A stretch of DNA of 40,129 bases from Chara braunii (GCA_003427395.1 BFEA01000135.1:701140-741268), one strand, 5' to 3'; positions 19,641-30,924 are shown, counted from the stretch's first letter. Notes: a model not told the origin generated them from the letters alone. Numbers and translations are program-made.

Positions 19641-21122
19641 TTTGGCAGGATACTAGCGAGAAAAGGTAGTTGTTGCTGTTCAACCAGCAATGCCACAAAG
19701 TCCGTCAACATCCGAACTTCTTCTATTGACCATAAATAGCAAATATGTGAAGTTAGGATGCCGACGGACTTCGTGCATTCACGCGTGGTCTGCAGTGACT
19801 AGGGGCTACTTTGCTTGCGATTGGACCCCGCACGACTGTTGCGATATTTCAACATGGGATTCCTACGAACTACAACAGCAGCAGAGGATGTGTAAAAACA
19901 CAAATATTTCAAGTCCGTCGACATCCAGATTTCTTCCGTTGCCCATGGTAGCCAATATGTGAAGTTTGGATGCCGGCGAACTACAACAGCAGCAGAGGAT
20001 ATGTAAAAACACAAGTTCGTTGGCATCCAAACTTAAAAAAAAAGCGAGAAAGGGTAGCTGCTACTGTTCAACCAGTAATACCGCCAAGTCCACCGGCATC
20101 AGAACTTCTTCCGTTGCCCATGGCAACCAATATGTGAAGTTCGGACACCGACGAACTACAACAGCAGTAGAGGCTGTGTGAAAAAACGAAGTTTTCTGGC
20201 ATCCGAACTTAAAATACTGGCGAGAAAGTATAGTTGCTGCTGTTCAACCATGAATACCGCCAAGTCCGCCGACATCCGAACTTCCTCCGTTGCCCATTGT
20301 ATCCAATATGTGAAGTTCGGATGCCGACGAACCACAACAACAACAGAGGATGTGTGAAAACACGAAGTTCGCTGGCATCCGAACTTAAAATACTGGCGAG
20401 AAAGGGTAGTTGTTGTTGTTCAACCGGGAATACCACCAAGGCTGCCGGTATCCGAACTTCTTCCGTTGCCCATGGTGACCAATATGTGAAGTTCGGATGT
20501 CGGCGAGCGACAACATCACCAGAGGATGTGTTCGCTGGCATCCCAACTTAAAATACTGGTGAGATAGGGTAGGTGCTGTTGTTCAACCAAGAATGCAACC
20601 AAGTCCGCCGGCATCCAAACTTCTTCCATTGCCCATGGTAGCCAATATGTGAAGTTCAATTGTCGGCGAACGACAACAGCAGCAAAGGATGTGTAACTCG
20701 AAGTTCGCTGGCATCCGAACTTATAATATTGGCGAGAAAGGGTAGCTGTTGCCGTTCAACCAGGAATACCGCCAAGTCCGTCGGCATCCGAACTTCTTCC
20801 GTTGCCCATGGTAGCCAATATGTGAAGTTCGGATGCCGGTGAACTACAACAGCAACAGACGATGTATGAAAACACGAAGTTCGCTCACATCTGCACTTGA
20901 AATGCTGGCGAGAGAGGGTAGTTGCTGTTGTTCAACCAGGAATGCGGCCAAGTCCACCGGCATCCGATCTTCTTCCGTTACCCATGGTTGCCAATATGTG
21001 AAGTTCGGATGCCGGCGGACTTCGTGCACTCACGCATTGTTTGCAGTGACTAGGGGCTTCTACGCTTGCGATTGAACCACACACTATTGTTGTGATATTT
21101 TAAGTTGGGATCCCGACGAACT
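19640..21122 (+). repeat. ~176-bp tandem array built from inverted palindromes, eight units
   Basis: The marker word CCAATATGTGAAG recurs at 19739 (as CAAATATGTG), 19951, 20126, 20302, 20478, 20641, 20814 and 20990; periods are mostly 173-176, with 163 and 212 exceptions. Each unit has three palindrome copies in alternating orientation, an inverted pair flanking CCGTTGCCCATGGTAGCCA, and a second inverted pair flanking ACAACAGCAGCAGAGGATG. The AACAGCAGCA and TGCTGCTGTT words are also mutually inverted. A ~110-bp block with GTGCAYTCACGC and GTGACTAGGGGCT follows the first unit and recurs after the last, bounding the array. Confidence 0.9.
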
Positions 21123-22420
21123 GTAAGAACGCTTGGACGGGGTGTTCGAAATGAGTCCATTGCGAGTCCGCTTCAACATCGGTTCGATGAATTCCAATAG
21201 CCATTGTGGTTCGATGAAGAATGAGGTCCGATAAAGTCCGATGGTCAATGCTGTACAAAATTCAATGGAGTCCGATCGATTTTTGCTTCGCAAAAGCGCC
21301 CGAACACAAGAACACATATGATTCTCTCAATCAATTATTCAATCAACGCATCAGTCATTGTCCGACAATCAAGCAGTCCATCAGTCATGAGATCGACCAC
21401 GATCTGTTGCTCAGTCGTTTGATTGATTGGACAGGGGATCATGTCTTGATCGATCACTTGTTTTTTTATTAGAGGATCGTGGGGTACGACAATAACGGCG
21501 CGTGTTTATGCACAAACGAGTGCACAATCACACACACACGCATACATGATGGTGTGGTCCGCGTTGGATATTGGTTGTTCGCTTATTTGAACATCTGGTT
21601 CAGTCTATCGATTGATCGACTAATTGATTGGTTGAACGTTCTGTTGATCAAACCGACTATAGATGATGATCTGTTGATTCAACGACTAGTTCTATGAAAT
21701 CGGTACGAACACATGTGCTTGAACAAACACGCTCGTATTTGATCTACGACAATGAACAGGAATCAAATTGTCGAGCAATCAAAATATTGGGAACGATGTG
21801 TTCATCAATCGACTGATTGATTACTCGGAGGGAGCGATGTTCGATCGATGTCTTCCTTGTCATAATCAACTGTTCACCAATACAAAGCATATCGACTGAT
21901 CGGACGTTCGCTTGCATGCTATTGATATGCACACCCTCACTTGCGAGCCCACGTGCACACACATACATACACACTCACACTTTTTTGTTTGATCTGAGCG
22001 GTTTGTCGACTGCTCGATTCATCGATTCAACATGAGGTCGTTGATCGTACCGACTACACCAGCGCAAACACATGTATGAAACAAAGCCAGTGTGATCACA
22101 ACCGATCTCACAAAAGATAGATTCGTCCAGTTGATTGACTCCTTCGTTCTGTTCGGTCGACGGATCTTTGTTCTTTCAATGGAAGGGTGGCTCGCCCAAT
22201 CAACCACTCGACCAATCGACAGATAATGAACGATATGTTGATTGATCGAATGATTGATTGTATCATTGATTCCTTGATCAAACGATTGCGCGCTTGTAGG
22301 AACGATGTGTTGCTGGAGCCCATTGGAGGAAACAACAAGTTGTGGTTCACTACGTTCTGCACACACACTCATTCACACATTTACATAAGCGCACACGAGT
22401 GCGCACGTGAACGCATACAA
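21123..22420. repeat. Word-repetitive DNA (GATTGAT/GATCGA) with CA-rich blocks
   Basis: Many near-copies of TTGATTGATTGG, TCGATTGATCGACT and GAACGATGTGTT in both orientations. CA-rich blocks recur near 21530, 21955 and 22360, suggesting a strongly diverged ~420-bp tandem structure. Frames here have Asp/Ile/Ser-rich repeats and are not convincing genes. Confidence 0.5.
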
Positions 22421-23235
22421 TAAAACAAACAAAAAAACACATACATAAACACAAGTCGTTGTACACATCCACCCGTCCTAATGCACAAACGCACTAAAGG
22501 GCTCATTTAAATGATACACTCACTCGAACGTGCACAATCATACATACAAACACACACAGGGTCACTCTCGCACAACCACGACTATTCACATATGCAAGCA
22601 AAACGTGTCGCCAACAAGAATGTTCCGTTCCATCAGTCCCGTTTTTTTATCGACACTCACCACGATGGAGATGTCCTCTAGATTGGGTCGTGAGCACCAA
22701 AACTATAGCCGCGAAAAGTGTTGTGGAAGTGGCGTAACTTGCGGGGAGTGGCAGTGAAGCGAATGCGTTGAACGAACAGCGCACATGCGAAGCAAGCCTG
22801 TTAGCAGGTCGCTGATTGGCACAAAAGACGACGTTGAACAGCGGTGGAGGCGACACGAAAGGTGGTACACGGCGCAAGTGCGCGCGAGAATGACCAGTGC
22901 GCTTACACGCGTCGTCTGTTGAAACAACGAATGAGGTGCGTGTCACTGACGATTGTTTGCGGTTGTTGAAGTTCAGTGCAGTAGTATGTGCGTTGGTTGC
23001 ATGATGTGGCGCAACGCTGAAGATTGTGATGACGTCAATCACCGCGGTTCTCGGGTGTTCGTGTTGACGAGAAAGAGAGTGCAGGTGGTCAGTTCGACAG
23101 CATCTCCCCAACGAAATGCGATAATGTGAAAGGAGCATTGAGGGGGGCAGATTCGTCTTATAGGCTCGCACGCCTCCGGTGCGCAAAGGGCTTTCCGCGC
23201 GGAATGGAAGACCTTTTTCGAAATCCATAGAGCGG
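22421..23235. other. Flank of the LTR element, no gene recognised
   Basis: AC-rich stretch to about 22560, then GC-richer DNA. A 235-codon minus frame (22647-23354) runs into the LTR and has no recognisable protein character. A TGACGTCA octamer lies near 23030. The five bases before the element are 23231-23235; the partner target duplication lies outside the window. Confidence 0.45.
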
Positions 23236-24394
23236 TGTCGAGCGCATCGGTCCCGCACGGGGACCCTCCCGGCCGCGTCACGCAGGATTTGGCAGGACTT
23301 GTCGCGGATGAGCGTGTTGCCGCTCCGGCCGAGTGCGCCAGCCGTACCTCTCACGCGCCCCTACGACAGGACAGGGTCACGCGAGGCACCGCTACCTCCA
23401 CCTGTGGGAGCTGTCACCATCACTTAGGTGGGCATATCCCCGCCGAGCTACTGAACCACATGCGAAAGTTGTTCGTATGCAATTGCAGAGGTAGCCCAGC
23501 CGAGGGCGTTTCTCGTTCGTTGTAGCATAGGGGGTACGCGCGGTCAAACGCCCAAAATCGAACCCGCACGCAAATCGCCGACACTGGGTGGCTGAGGTCC
23601 CAAGCGCGATTCTACGTCGGTCGACTGGGACGCATCACACACACCACGCGTTACACTACTTTAAGACAACAACTCACGCATACACACACACACAAACAAA
23701 ACAAAACACTCCCAGTCCCTTTGGTATCCGACCCATAACCTTCTGAGGTGAGAATCAGATTTTCACCGCGCGTTGGACTTGGTATAAGAGTCGCGCGAAC
23801 ACCCAATGCACATATATGTTCATATATATAAAAATATATAGAAGGTTATACATATGTGACGATCACTTCTCACAATCACAGTGGGATTCCTCTCAGCCAT
23901 ATATACTTAAGTGATCGTAGGCAGTCAAATCCAAAGTAAGAATCACCAAACATACTTGCAATCACATCAAAGATCCGTATCAACAGAGCACACACTACAC
24001 GGGGTCAACTTCAACCATTCTCTGCGCTCATACCCCTTTGCCTTATCCACACAAACCCCAACCTTTGTCCAACCTCCCAAAATAAAACACTCAGTCCTTT
24101 TTAAATGACCATTCAATAAAGTCCGCGTAAAAACCAAAAAGAAACAGTTCAATCCACAGGGGCTAAGACTTTAGGTTGAGAAGCGAGAATGAATTAGAGT
24201 AGAGTCGGAAACCGACCTGTCATCAAAAGATAACAGAAGATTATCTTTGTAGGATCAGCTTGAAACTAGTCAAGCCTTGAATCAATCTGAATAAAGGTGA
24301 CCTGCAATGCATCACAAGCCAGTACTCAAACCATGCTTGACTGATCAAAAAATAATCCTACCTTTCTAACTAACCTCTGATATCTATCTAAGAG

Positions 24395-24625
24395 TATAGG
24401 AAATTTCGACAGCATATCCCCTATATAGGATGGATTGCCAGATCTTTCCTAGGTGAAAATACTCTAACTTTCTAAATTCTGCAAAATTTTCGCAGCGCTT
24501 CCCGTAGGAAAAGTGTCTTCCCATAATTTTTACAAGTCCAAAACTGACTAACTCTTTCAGATTTGTAGAAATTTCGGCAGCGCTTCCCGTAGGAAAAAAG
24601 AGCTGCCAAGATTTATACAAAGTTG
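24395..24625. repeat. Three ~85-bp hairpin modules, left LTR
   Basis: Modules begin at GGAAATTTCGACAGC (24400), AAATTTTCGCAGCGC (24487) and AAATTTCGGCAGCGC (24569). In module 3, GGCAGC and GCTGCC form an outer stem around TTCC-CGTA-GGAA. Module 2 keeps CTTCC/GGAAAAG. Module 1 replaces the inner stem by ATCC..GGAT. All are followed by an ATTTNTACAA-like word in modules 2 and 3. Confidence 0.75.
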
Positions 24626-25039
24626 AAAACAAAACTGCAAGACAAAACTATACCTGGGATTAACTTCTTACACCTGCTTGATAACTTATGCTCAACATTA
24701 GTCTGCATGCCCTCCGAGTGAGACCATGAGCCAATGCTGATCCTAACCCTCAACAGAGTCGGTCCTATCTCATCCTAAGCTTCCCTCCCATCATTCATCT
24801 TATCTGCCTGTAGCTCCAACACTCAGCGAACATCTAAAACAACTAACCTATCCAAAAAGAGAAGTCCCCAGAGATAGTCCCTCAAAAACACACATATGAG
24901 TGAGTAGAACAAACATCTCGTACCAACCCTCACGTTCCTCTCAGATCTCATAGTTCGTTCAGAAAGCCTCGTTATTCCCTTTTTACCCTTCCTTACATAG
25001 GACATAGGATCAGCCAACCCAACCTATGGATGTGACAAA

Positions 25040-25455
25040 CCTGCCAGTTTATATGGCTAGGCCACACCAACTTATGGTGCCCTAGTCTGGTAGCACAAAT
25101 ATACGTAGGGCATAGGACCAAATCACACCAACTTATGGTGTGACCAGTTTCTGCCTAGACGATTGACATAATGCGTATAACCGGACCGCACCAACTTATG
25201 GCAAGGCTGATTAGCCTGAACGTTCGGCATAAACAAAGAACTGAACCACCTCAACTTATGAGGGGTCCAGCCTCTGCATAAACAAACGACGACAGACATA
25301 TGATCAGAACACAACAACTTATATTGTGCCCTCGCCAGCCTAAACACTGACATATAGCATAAAACTAGGCTACTCAACTTATGAGTAGTCTAGCCCTGCC
25401 TAAACAATAACAAGCGCGTGTGACCGAACAGCCCGCAACTTATGCGTTCGCCCGG
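25040..25455. repeat. Hairpin array A (seven ~61-bp modules), left LTR
   Basis: The loop AACTTAT begins at 25069, 25130, 25193, 25253, 25316, 25376 and 25437. Stems, 5' arm/3' arm: CACC/GGTG; TCACACC/GGTGTGA; CC/GG (degenerate); CCTC/GAGG; CACAA/TTGTG; CTAGGCTACTC/GAGTAGTCTAG (11 pairs with one G·T); CGC/GCG with outer GACCG/CGGTC. A GCCA-GTTTATA-TGGC hairpin precedes them. Spacers share words such as GCCTAAAC and GACATANNGCRTA. No coding frame is plausible across it. Confidence 0.92.
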
Positions 25456-25499
25456 TCTCCGCAACACAACTATATCCAATAGATAGAATCACAATCAAA

Positions 25500-25790
25500 T
25501 ATTGTCTTCATGCCAGTGGTCAGGTCACCACAAGTTGTGAGGATCCCCACCCAAGCGTCGGTTATGTTTAGAAAAAGGAAATATCCAAACTTTATATACC
25601 TCTCTGCTTTCGTGTTATCAAGGGCATAGGACCAACTACCCAACTTATGGATGAGCCAGCTTGCCCAAAGTTACCACACCATTTTTTATTGTTCAACTTC
25701 CTTCCCTCTGCCTTGTCTGCTACCGGCTTATATGGCTGGATCTCCCAACATATGACGCCCAGCCTGCCATGAATATACATAGTAATTAAT
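25500..25790. repeat. Degenerate hairpin modules between arrays A and B
   Basis: Variant modules occur near 25525 (TCAC..GTGA around CACAAGTT), 25640 (CTACCCAACTTATGGATG), 25725 (CCGGCTTATATGGCTGG) and 25750 (CCCAACATATGACG). In the right LTR the 25525 counterpart reads TCACCCCAACTCGTGA, keeping the TCAC/GTGA stem. Confidence 0.6.
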
Positions 25791-25839
25791 GTATCACTTT
25801 GTATACTCTGATTCTCTTAGTGATGGCGGCTCATGACTT

Positions 25840-26235
25840 GACCACACCAATTTATGGTGTGAATAGTCTCGCCTGGAACAATAAAGCATAAGACTGAGCC
25901 ACACCAACTTATGGTGTGGTCAACTTCTGCCTAAACAGTTGACGTAAGGCGTATGACCGGGTCCCACCAACTTATGGTGAGACTAGTCAGCCTAAACTTT
26001 CGGCATACACAACAAACGGGACTACCTCAACTTATGAGGAGCCCAGCCTTGCCTGAACAACGACGAAAGGCGTATGACCAGACACAACAACTTATCTTGT
26101 GCCTGGTCAGCCCATACAGTTACATATGGCGTAAAAATTAGGCTACCCAACTCATGGGTAGTCTAGCCTGCCCAATAACAAATAGAACAGATGCGATCGA
26201 CTGAGGAGCCCGCAAATTATGCGTTCGCCCAGCCT
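25840..26235. repeat. Hairpin array B (seven modules), left LTR
   Basis: Loops (AACTTAT, AATTTAT, AACTCAT or AAATTAT) begin at 25849, 25906, 25969, 26029, 26089, 26149 and 26214. Stems: CACACC/GGTGTG; CCACACC/GGTGTGG; GTCCCACC/GGTGAGAC (one mismatch); CCTC/GAGG; CACAA/TTGTG with outer ACCAG/CTGGT; TAGGCTACCC/GGGTAGTCTA; CGC/GCG. Module order parallels array A ~780 bp upstream. In module 6 the T-A pair of array A is replaced by C-G. Confidence 0.92.
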
Positions 26236-28204
26236 TCGCCACATAATTAAAATCCTCGTGTTGTCTGAATTCAATCAGCTAATCTTAATTATCAATAAAT
26301 ACTTGTAAATTTACTCTGCAAAGCAATGTCTTGAACTTAAGCAAGCAAATCAATCAGATATCATTTCTAGTCATACTTACAGTCAGACAATAGCACGACG
26401 TTAATACAGTTTAAGGTTAGGATCACATGCGTCAAACGAAACTATACCTGAGTGTTCCCTGCCTCCAGAACGCCGCCTGGGTTCCGGCAGAGCTCCCGCA
26501 ATCGGTGGGGCAACCTCCCACAGAGGCCTTGGCGCGGACCTACGGGTTGCAATCCCGCCTTCCGCCTTCCTCTCAGAACCAATGGACTAGACTTAGGTTG
26601 AGAAGGGCAGAAGGAGGGGTTTCAGATGCTCGAGATACAAGGATGGGACATACTCAACTCTCAGGAGAGGGCCTTGAAACCTTCAATCTCCTGAGAGCCC
26701 CGCAATGATGGCCAAGTAGTAGGAGCTTGGTCAACCCTTGAAGCTATCCTGTCAAAAGTCAACCCTCCGCCGGCCTCCCAGATCACAACACCGGCCTCCT
26801 TTCCTAACTCAACCACCCTTTTGAGTCCCAACACTCCTCCTTAGCTCAATTGCTGCTGCACAGCAAGCTGTAGCAGTTGGCGACAGCCGGCAGCAGTATG
26901 CAGTAGTACGTGGCTACGAACAGTATGTAAGCAACAACATGCAACCACCATCAGTTGGCCGAAGTTTGTGCATAGTCAAAAGCAAAAGCTGTGCACAGTG
27001 AAACACAACAACAACCCTTTCTCACAGCCTGTAGCACCTAGCAGAAGCAGCAGTACACAACAGTGGTCAGCAAGGAACGACCCTTGCACAGCAATAAGCC
27101 CTGGCCGTGCCCTGCACGACAACATCCCTTACCTCCGTAACCGCCCCCTGTTTATATATTTGCAGACCACTGCCGCAGCCTCAGCAACCCCGGGTTCACC
27201 AACACCCCCGACTCGCTGTTCAGCAACCGTCCAAGCCACAGCGTCGGTTACGACTTAGTAAGCAAGGAATACACCTCTCCCCTGAGCTCACAGTCATGCC
27301 CGCCTAGTACTCCGCAACTGTACTGCGAAACCCGACAATGGGCACATATCAGAGCATGTGGTAATGCACGACGATGGCAGCAGCCGTCCTTGACGAAGAC
27401 TCCATCAGCCGCATCGATCAACAACTAGTCGTGGCCATCGTTTTCAAACCGCAGTAACGGTCTCACAGCCCAGATACAACCCGCTCACAACAACACTGGT
27501 CCTTGGGCGCCGCCAACCCCACAGATAACACGACTTAGTAATCTAGGTTGGCCATGATTCAACCTACACTGGTCGTGACTCCCAAGACACAACCGTGCCT
27601 CACTAGCGCAGCCTACGTCACTACCTACGATTGAAATGTGAAAACCGAACCACCTGCTACCGGAATCACATCAGCTGCCCATCCTCCGACACCAATTCTC
27701 AATCACAACAATAGTGGTAGTGGCGCCTCACATGCCCCTCACTCTACTCAACCCGGCGAGACGAGCCCAGTCTCTGTCAAACAATACTTGGTATGCTATT
27801 TGTTTCAAGCCACTCTGATCATCAAGATACGTAGTGCGGTCAGTAGGTGAACTTCCTACTCGTGGCCAACCGTGTTCTCAGCCAGGTCACCAACTGCAGA
27901 TAATCTTCTCCATCGCTGCCAATCAGTCCATTCACCCACAGCCCGCTCACTCGCCCTTACTCACTGTCTTTGTCTGTTAGTGCCCCCGACGGAGCTCCTA
28001 AAGTTCTTACCATTCTCCTTGATCGAAATATGGTTGTTTCTGGCCGTACGTACAGTCAGGTTCAAGCAGCCAGGCTGCAACCCGTATAGTAACTCCTCAT
28101 TCTTATTGTTGTCTGCCTCCCCAACGACCAACTTATAAGACCCTTCTTGCTAGTTTTATGTCGCCCGCAGTAGCCCTTTCCCTGCTACAGGCCTAACTCG
28201 ACCG

Positions 28205-28220
28205 CGTAAGTGACCTCTCT

Positions 28221-28297
<77 letters not shown>

Positions 28298-28312
28298 GGT
28301 GTGTGTGTGTGT
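28205..28312. repeat. (TC)n then (TG)n microsatellite at the LTR/interior junction
   Basis: TC repeat with CCC and TGTC interruptions to about 28292, then a TG run. On the element's sense strand this is a long GA purine tract. It is present in both LTR copies, so it is inside or at the edge of the LTR rather than a private polypurine tract. Confidence 0.9.
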
Positions 28313-28740
28313 GTGTACGTGCAGGCTCTTACAGTTCACACTTGCCGAAGCGTGCGAGATAGGAGTAAACTCCCGCTACAATAGGGACAGGTACACGGAC
28401 CGACATAGGTCGTGCAGATAAGTATCCGAACCATTCCCCTTCTCACTGCGCCCGTCCGCTCGTAGCTTGCTGTAACCCAGCAAAACAGCCATGTCTAACT
28501 AGATAGCCCCTTGGCTAAGTCATAGGAAGCGTGCAACCTCCCGTGTGCCCCTCGCTCTTAGTGTTTTCCATCAGTGACCAAGCATCCACGCTCGCAGATA
28601 GGACGAGCAAAAGAAAAATAACAAAATAAAATAAAATGAACCTTCCCCGAAAAAACGATCAGATACATCTGCCACTCGAACCTCCCCAGCCAGTGCAGCC
28701 TATGCTCAACACAACACAAAATCTACCCATCCATCGCCGA

Positions 28741-29222
28741 GTCTGACCTCACCGTTCAGCCCGCCCTATTTCAAAATCTCAGAATCGGTATTTTTCTCAC
28801 CCGATTTCATCAAGGAATGGATGGGTTTCGCGCCTGCTGCTTCCACCTTTTCTTTACTCCCTGCCATAGCTGAGCGCAGTAACTTTTCCTCGTAACTCCC
28901 AACCTACTAATCTTCCCTCCATCCTAGCTTCACCAATGGATTCGCCATGGTAAAAAACCCCTATATAGGTTCTTCCTTCTCTTAAATCCGACAAAAAACG
29001 AGCGAGATCCGCCCGTTTCCCCCTTCTTCTTCTTCGCTTCCTCCATACCGCCGCGCAGTCCATACAGCCGATACCGGCTATATCATCCATCCTACATGAA
29101 ATCTGACCTCGCCATCAGCTTCGCCTCGACTCAGAACCCCAATTTCAAGTCTTACTTCTCCCGATTCCGTCAAGGAATGGGCGAGTTATGACTTCTTCCT
29201 CGCCATCACTTTGCCTTCACCA
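28741..29222. repeat. Diverged direct duplication, ~358-bp spacing
   Basis: 28741-28860 and 29100-29222 align: TCTGACCTCRCC at the start, then ACTCAGAA/TCTCAGAAT, then CCCGATTYCRTCAAGGAATGG, ending in TTCC..CTTTNCTT-like text. Confidence 0.7.
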
Positions 29223-29310
29223 TCTTTGCGTCCACGTCGTCTTCTCTCTCCCGAATATAACACACCCCTGAGGCTCACGGCCTGATATCAAGAACTGCTA
29301 ACCAAGGCCT

Positions 29311-29398
29311 GCCCCTGAACTTATACTTTATCATGTTTGCGTAGGGGCCGTGCTAATCTTCTCTACATCACTCCCATTTAACGGATGTCCCAAAGGAC
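29311..29398 (-). ncRNA. U6 snRNA-like sequence, probable pseudogene
   Basis: On the minus strand from 29398: GTCC..TTTGGGACATCCG, then GTAGAGAAGATTAGCA (the ACAGAGA box and following AGC region with one change, ACAGAGA to GTAGAGA), then CGGCCCCTACGCAAACATGA. This is the order of U6 with scattered substitutions, and the 3' part degrades. No USE/TATA arrangement or terminal T run is visible, so it is most likely a U6 retropseudogene inside the LTR element. Confidence 0.72.
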
Positions 29399-29423
29399 CA
29401 AAGGGAAATCCCCCAATGATGCT

Positions 29424-29500
29424 GCACACAAGATCAGATCCGGGACTGGATCTGCATTTCAGCAGTTCATGGGTGTACCAACTGAGCTAGGCTCTTCGGT
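29424..29500 (-). mobile_element. tRNA-like head (copy 1), antisense
   Basis: The reverse complement contains TAGCTCAGTTGG (29478-29489), an exact A box identical to that of the SINE at 1518, then TGAACTGCTGAAATGCAGA (anticodon-arm-like CTGC/GCAG) and AGATCC-AGTCCC-GGATCT, which folds as a T-arm. A loose A/T-rich AATA repeat lies to its right at about 29558-29606. It is too irregular for a working tRNA. Confidence 0.5.
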
Positions 29501-30924
29501 ACCTCTGCCAGTCCCGGAACCAGTGCCTGGGCCACGTCCCAACTACAACAAAAGGGTAAAATAATAATAATAAAATAAAAATAAAATAAATAATAATAAA
29601 GTAAAACAGTAGAAAGGAGGGATTCCAAATGGGCAGCTGAACACAGTCAATGCTGCTGCAACCACCGCCCTTCCCCGCTGTGCCCAAGCAAAGTTTTCTC
29701 CTTCCTTTGAGTCTCAATAGGGCATGGCCACACTCAAACCTCCCACAACAAATAGTGGGATCGGGCGGTAGGCCCCCAGCTGTGGCGTCCCAGCCAAACA
29801 CCCCACCTGTCATTGTCCCTTGCCGAGATCAAGCAGGCCACAGGGCCTGTGTTTTGGACCAAGAATCAGGGGCCGAGCCCCGACTCCTGTGTATTGTTCC
29901 AGTTCTTATTAGATGTCTGGAAGGACCGCCTCGCAGCTTGGTCTTGGGACGCCCTCCCGGTACTGGCCGGTCCCCGGTGGCCCAAACTATAATATTTTAC
30001 TCATAGCCTCCTCGCGGGGTGCGAACTATGGTCTACACTTCAACAGTTTAGAGGTGTATTTGACTGAGGTGGGCCAGTTTGTCCCACCTTTAGCCTCGGA
30101 ACTAGTGCCAGCCTATTGCAGAGGTTGCCTGCCAAGGCTACAGCTCGGGGAGCAACCCAGTCCCCGGACTTTCCATCACCCGCACACGGCACAAACTCAT
30201 GCGACATGCCCCCTCAAATGGACGGCGCTGAAGTGTCGTGCCCTATGCTCGGCCGTTGTGGCTATTCCGATGCCGCTACGAGTAGGAGGGCACAAGGTCC
30301 GCTGCAAAGTCTGCAGCATGAACTCAAGTGAGAACAGGTCCCACTGCAGATCTTGGTGGTGCTAGCAATTTTTCAAGTGAGAGCCTTGAGACCGCAGAGA
30401 CGGGTTCCATGTGATCAGCTGCCGCAGCGGCCTCTGCCCTGGTGCGCCCGTCCCTACTGCGCCCAGGCACGGTTGACCACCTTTTTGGCCCCAACAGGCA
30501 TACTCAGGGCATATTCACACTGCAGGCCCCCACGACCATGCTCACACCGCAACCCCAAACCTGCAAAAATATGCAGATTTGGGACGGGCAAATTTGGGGT
30601 CTTGCGCATGGTTCAGGTCACACACTGCTGCCCCTTTTCAGATGGGACACGACCCTGGCCGTCTGCGGCAATGACAAAATGGTCCTTTGCTGGTCCCAGT
30701 GCACCATCCATAAGTCGTGCAAGAGCTGGTGACCGCGAATTCCCCTGACCCGCGTCCACACAGGCTGGCTGACAGAAGGCACGCAAATGGTACATTTAGG
30801 CCTTTGGCGAATCTGTGTGACTGGTCATACTCCCACTCAACCCTTTTCACAACAGACCGGGGTTGGCGGATGGTGCACCCGCGGAGGGTCCCTGCCGCTC
30901 AGGTTTCCTCCGCCTCGTGGGCGA

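Larger units (their letters stand above)
11746..21122. repeat. Dispersed 22-bp imperfect palindrome family (about 35 copies)
   Basis: The typical form is AAGTTCG-GATSYCGR-CGAACTT or its relative ending CGGACTT, in both orientations. Copies outside the tandem array are at about 11746, 11819, 12136, 13042, 13251, 17652, 17859, 18080, 18292, 18325, 19194, 19465, 19615 and 21102; about 22 more lie in 19690-21020. Arms pair as a 7-8 bp stem around an ~8-nt centre. The copy at 17859-17880 has arms AAGTTCG/CGAACTT, while that at 12136-12159 has GTAGTCCG/CGGACTAC, so arms change together. Many copies have one arm with G·U-type pairing. Confidence 0.8.
23236..28304 (-). repeat. LTR, left copy (3' LTR in element sense)
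   Basis: Direct repeat of 35062-40129. It starts TG at 23236; the right boundary is uncertain because the partner copy runs off the window inside a TC repeat, so the LTR may extend past 28304. Contents in + order: GC-rich start with a GTCCC..GGGAC hairpin, an AT-rich stretch near 23.8 kb, the three-module hairpin repeat (24.4 kb), the two seven-module hairpin arrays (25.06-26.23 kb), a GC-richer block (26.4-28.2 kb) and a TC tract. Confidence 0.88.

Noticed and set aside
22647-23354. 235-codon minus-strand frame
   Set aside because: Composition is Arg/Ser/Thr-rich without motifs, and it crosses the LTR boundary at 23236, so it cannot be an old intact gene.
25069-26220. CRISPR array
   Set aside because: The conserved part is a short loop with variable stems and conserved spacers, the reverse of repeat-spacer organisation, and the context is a eukaryotic LTR element.
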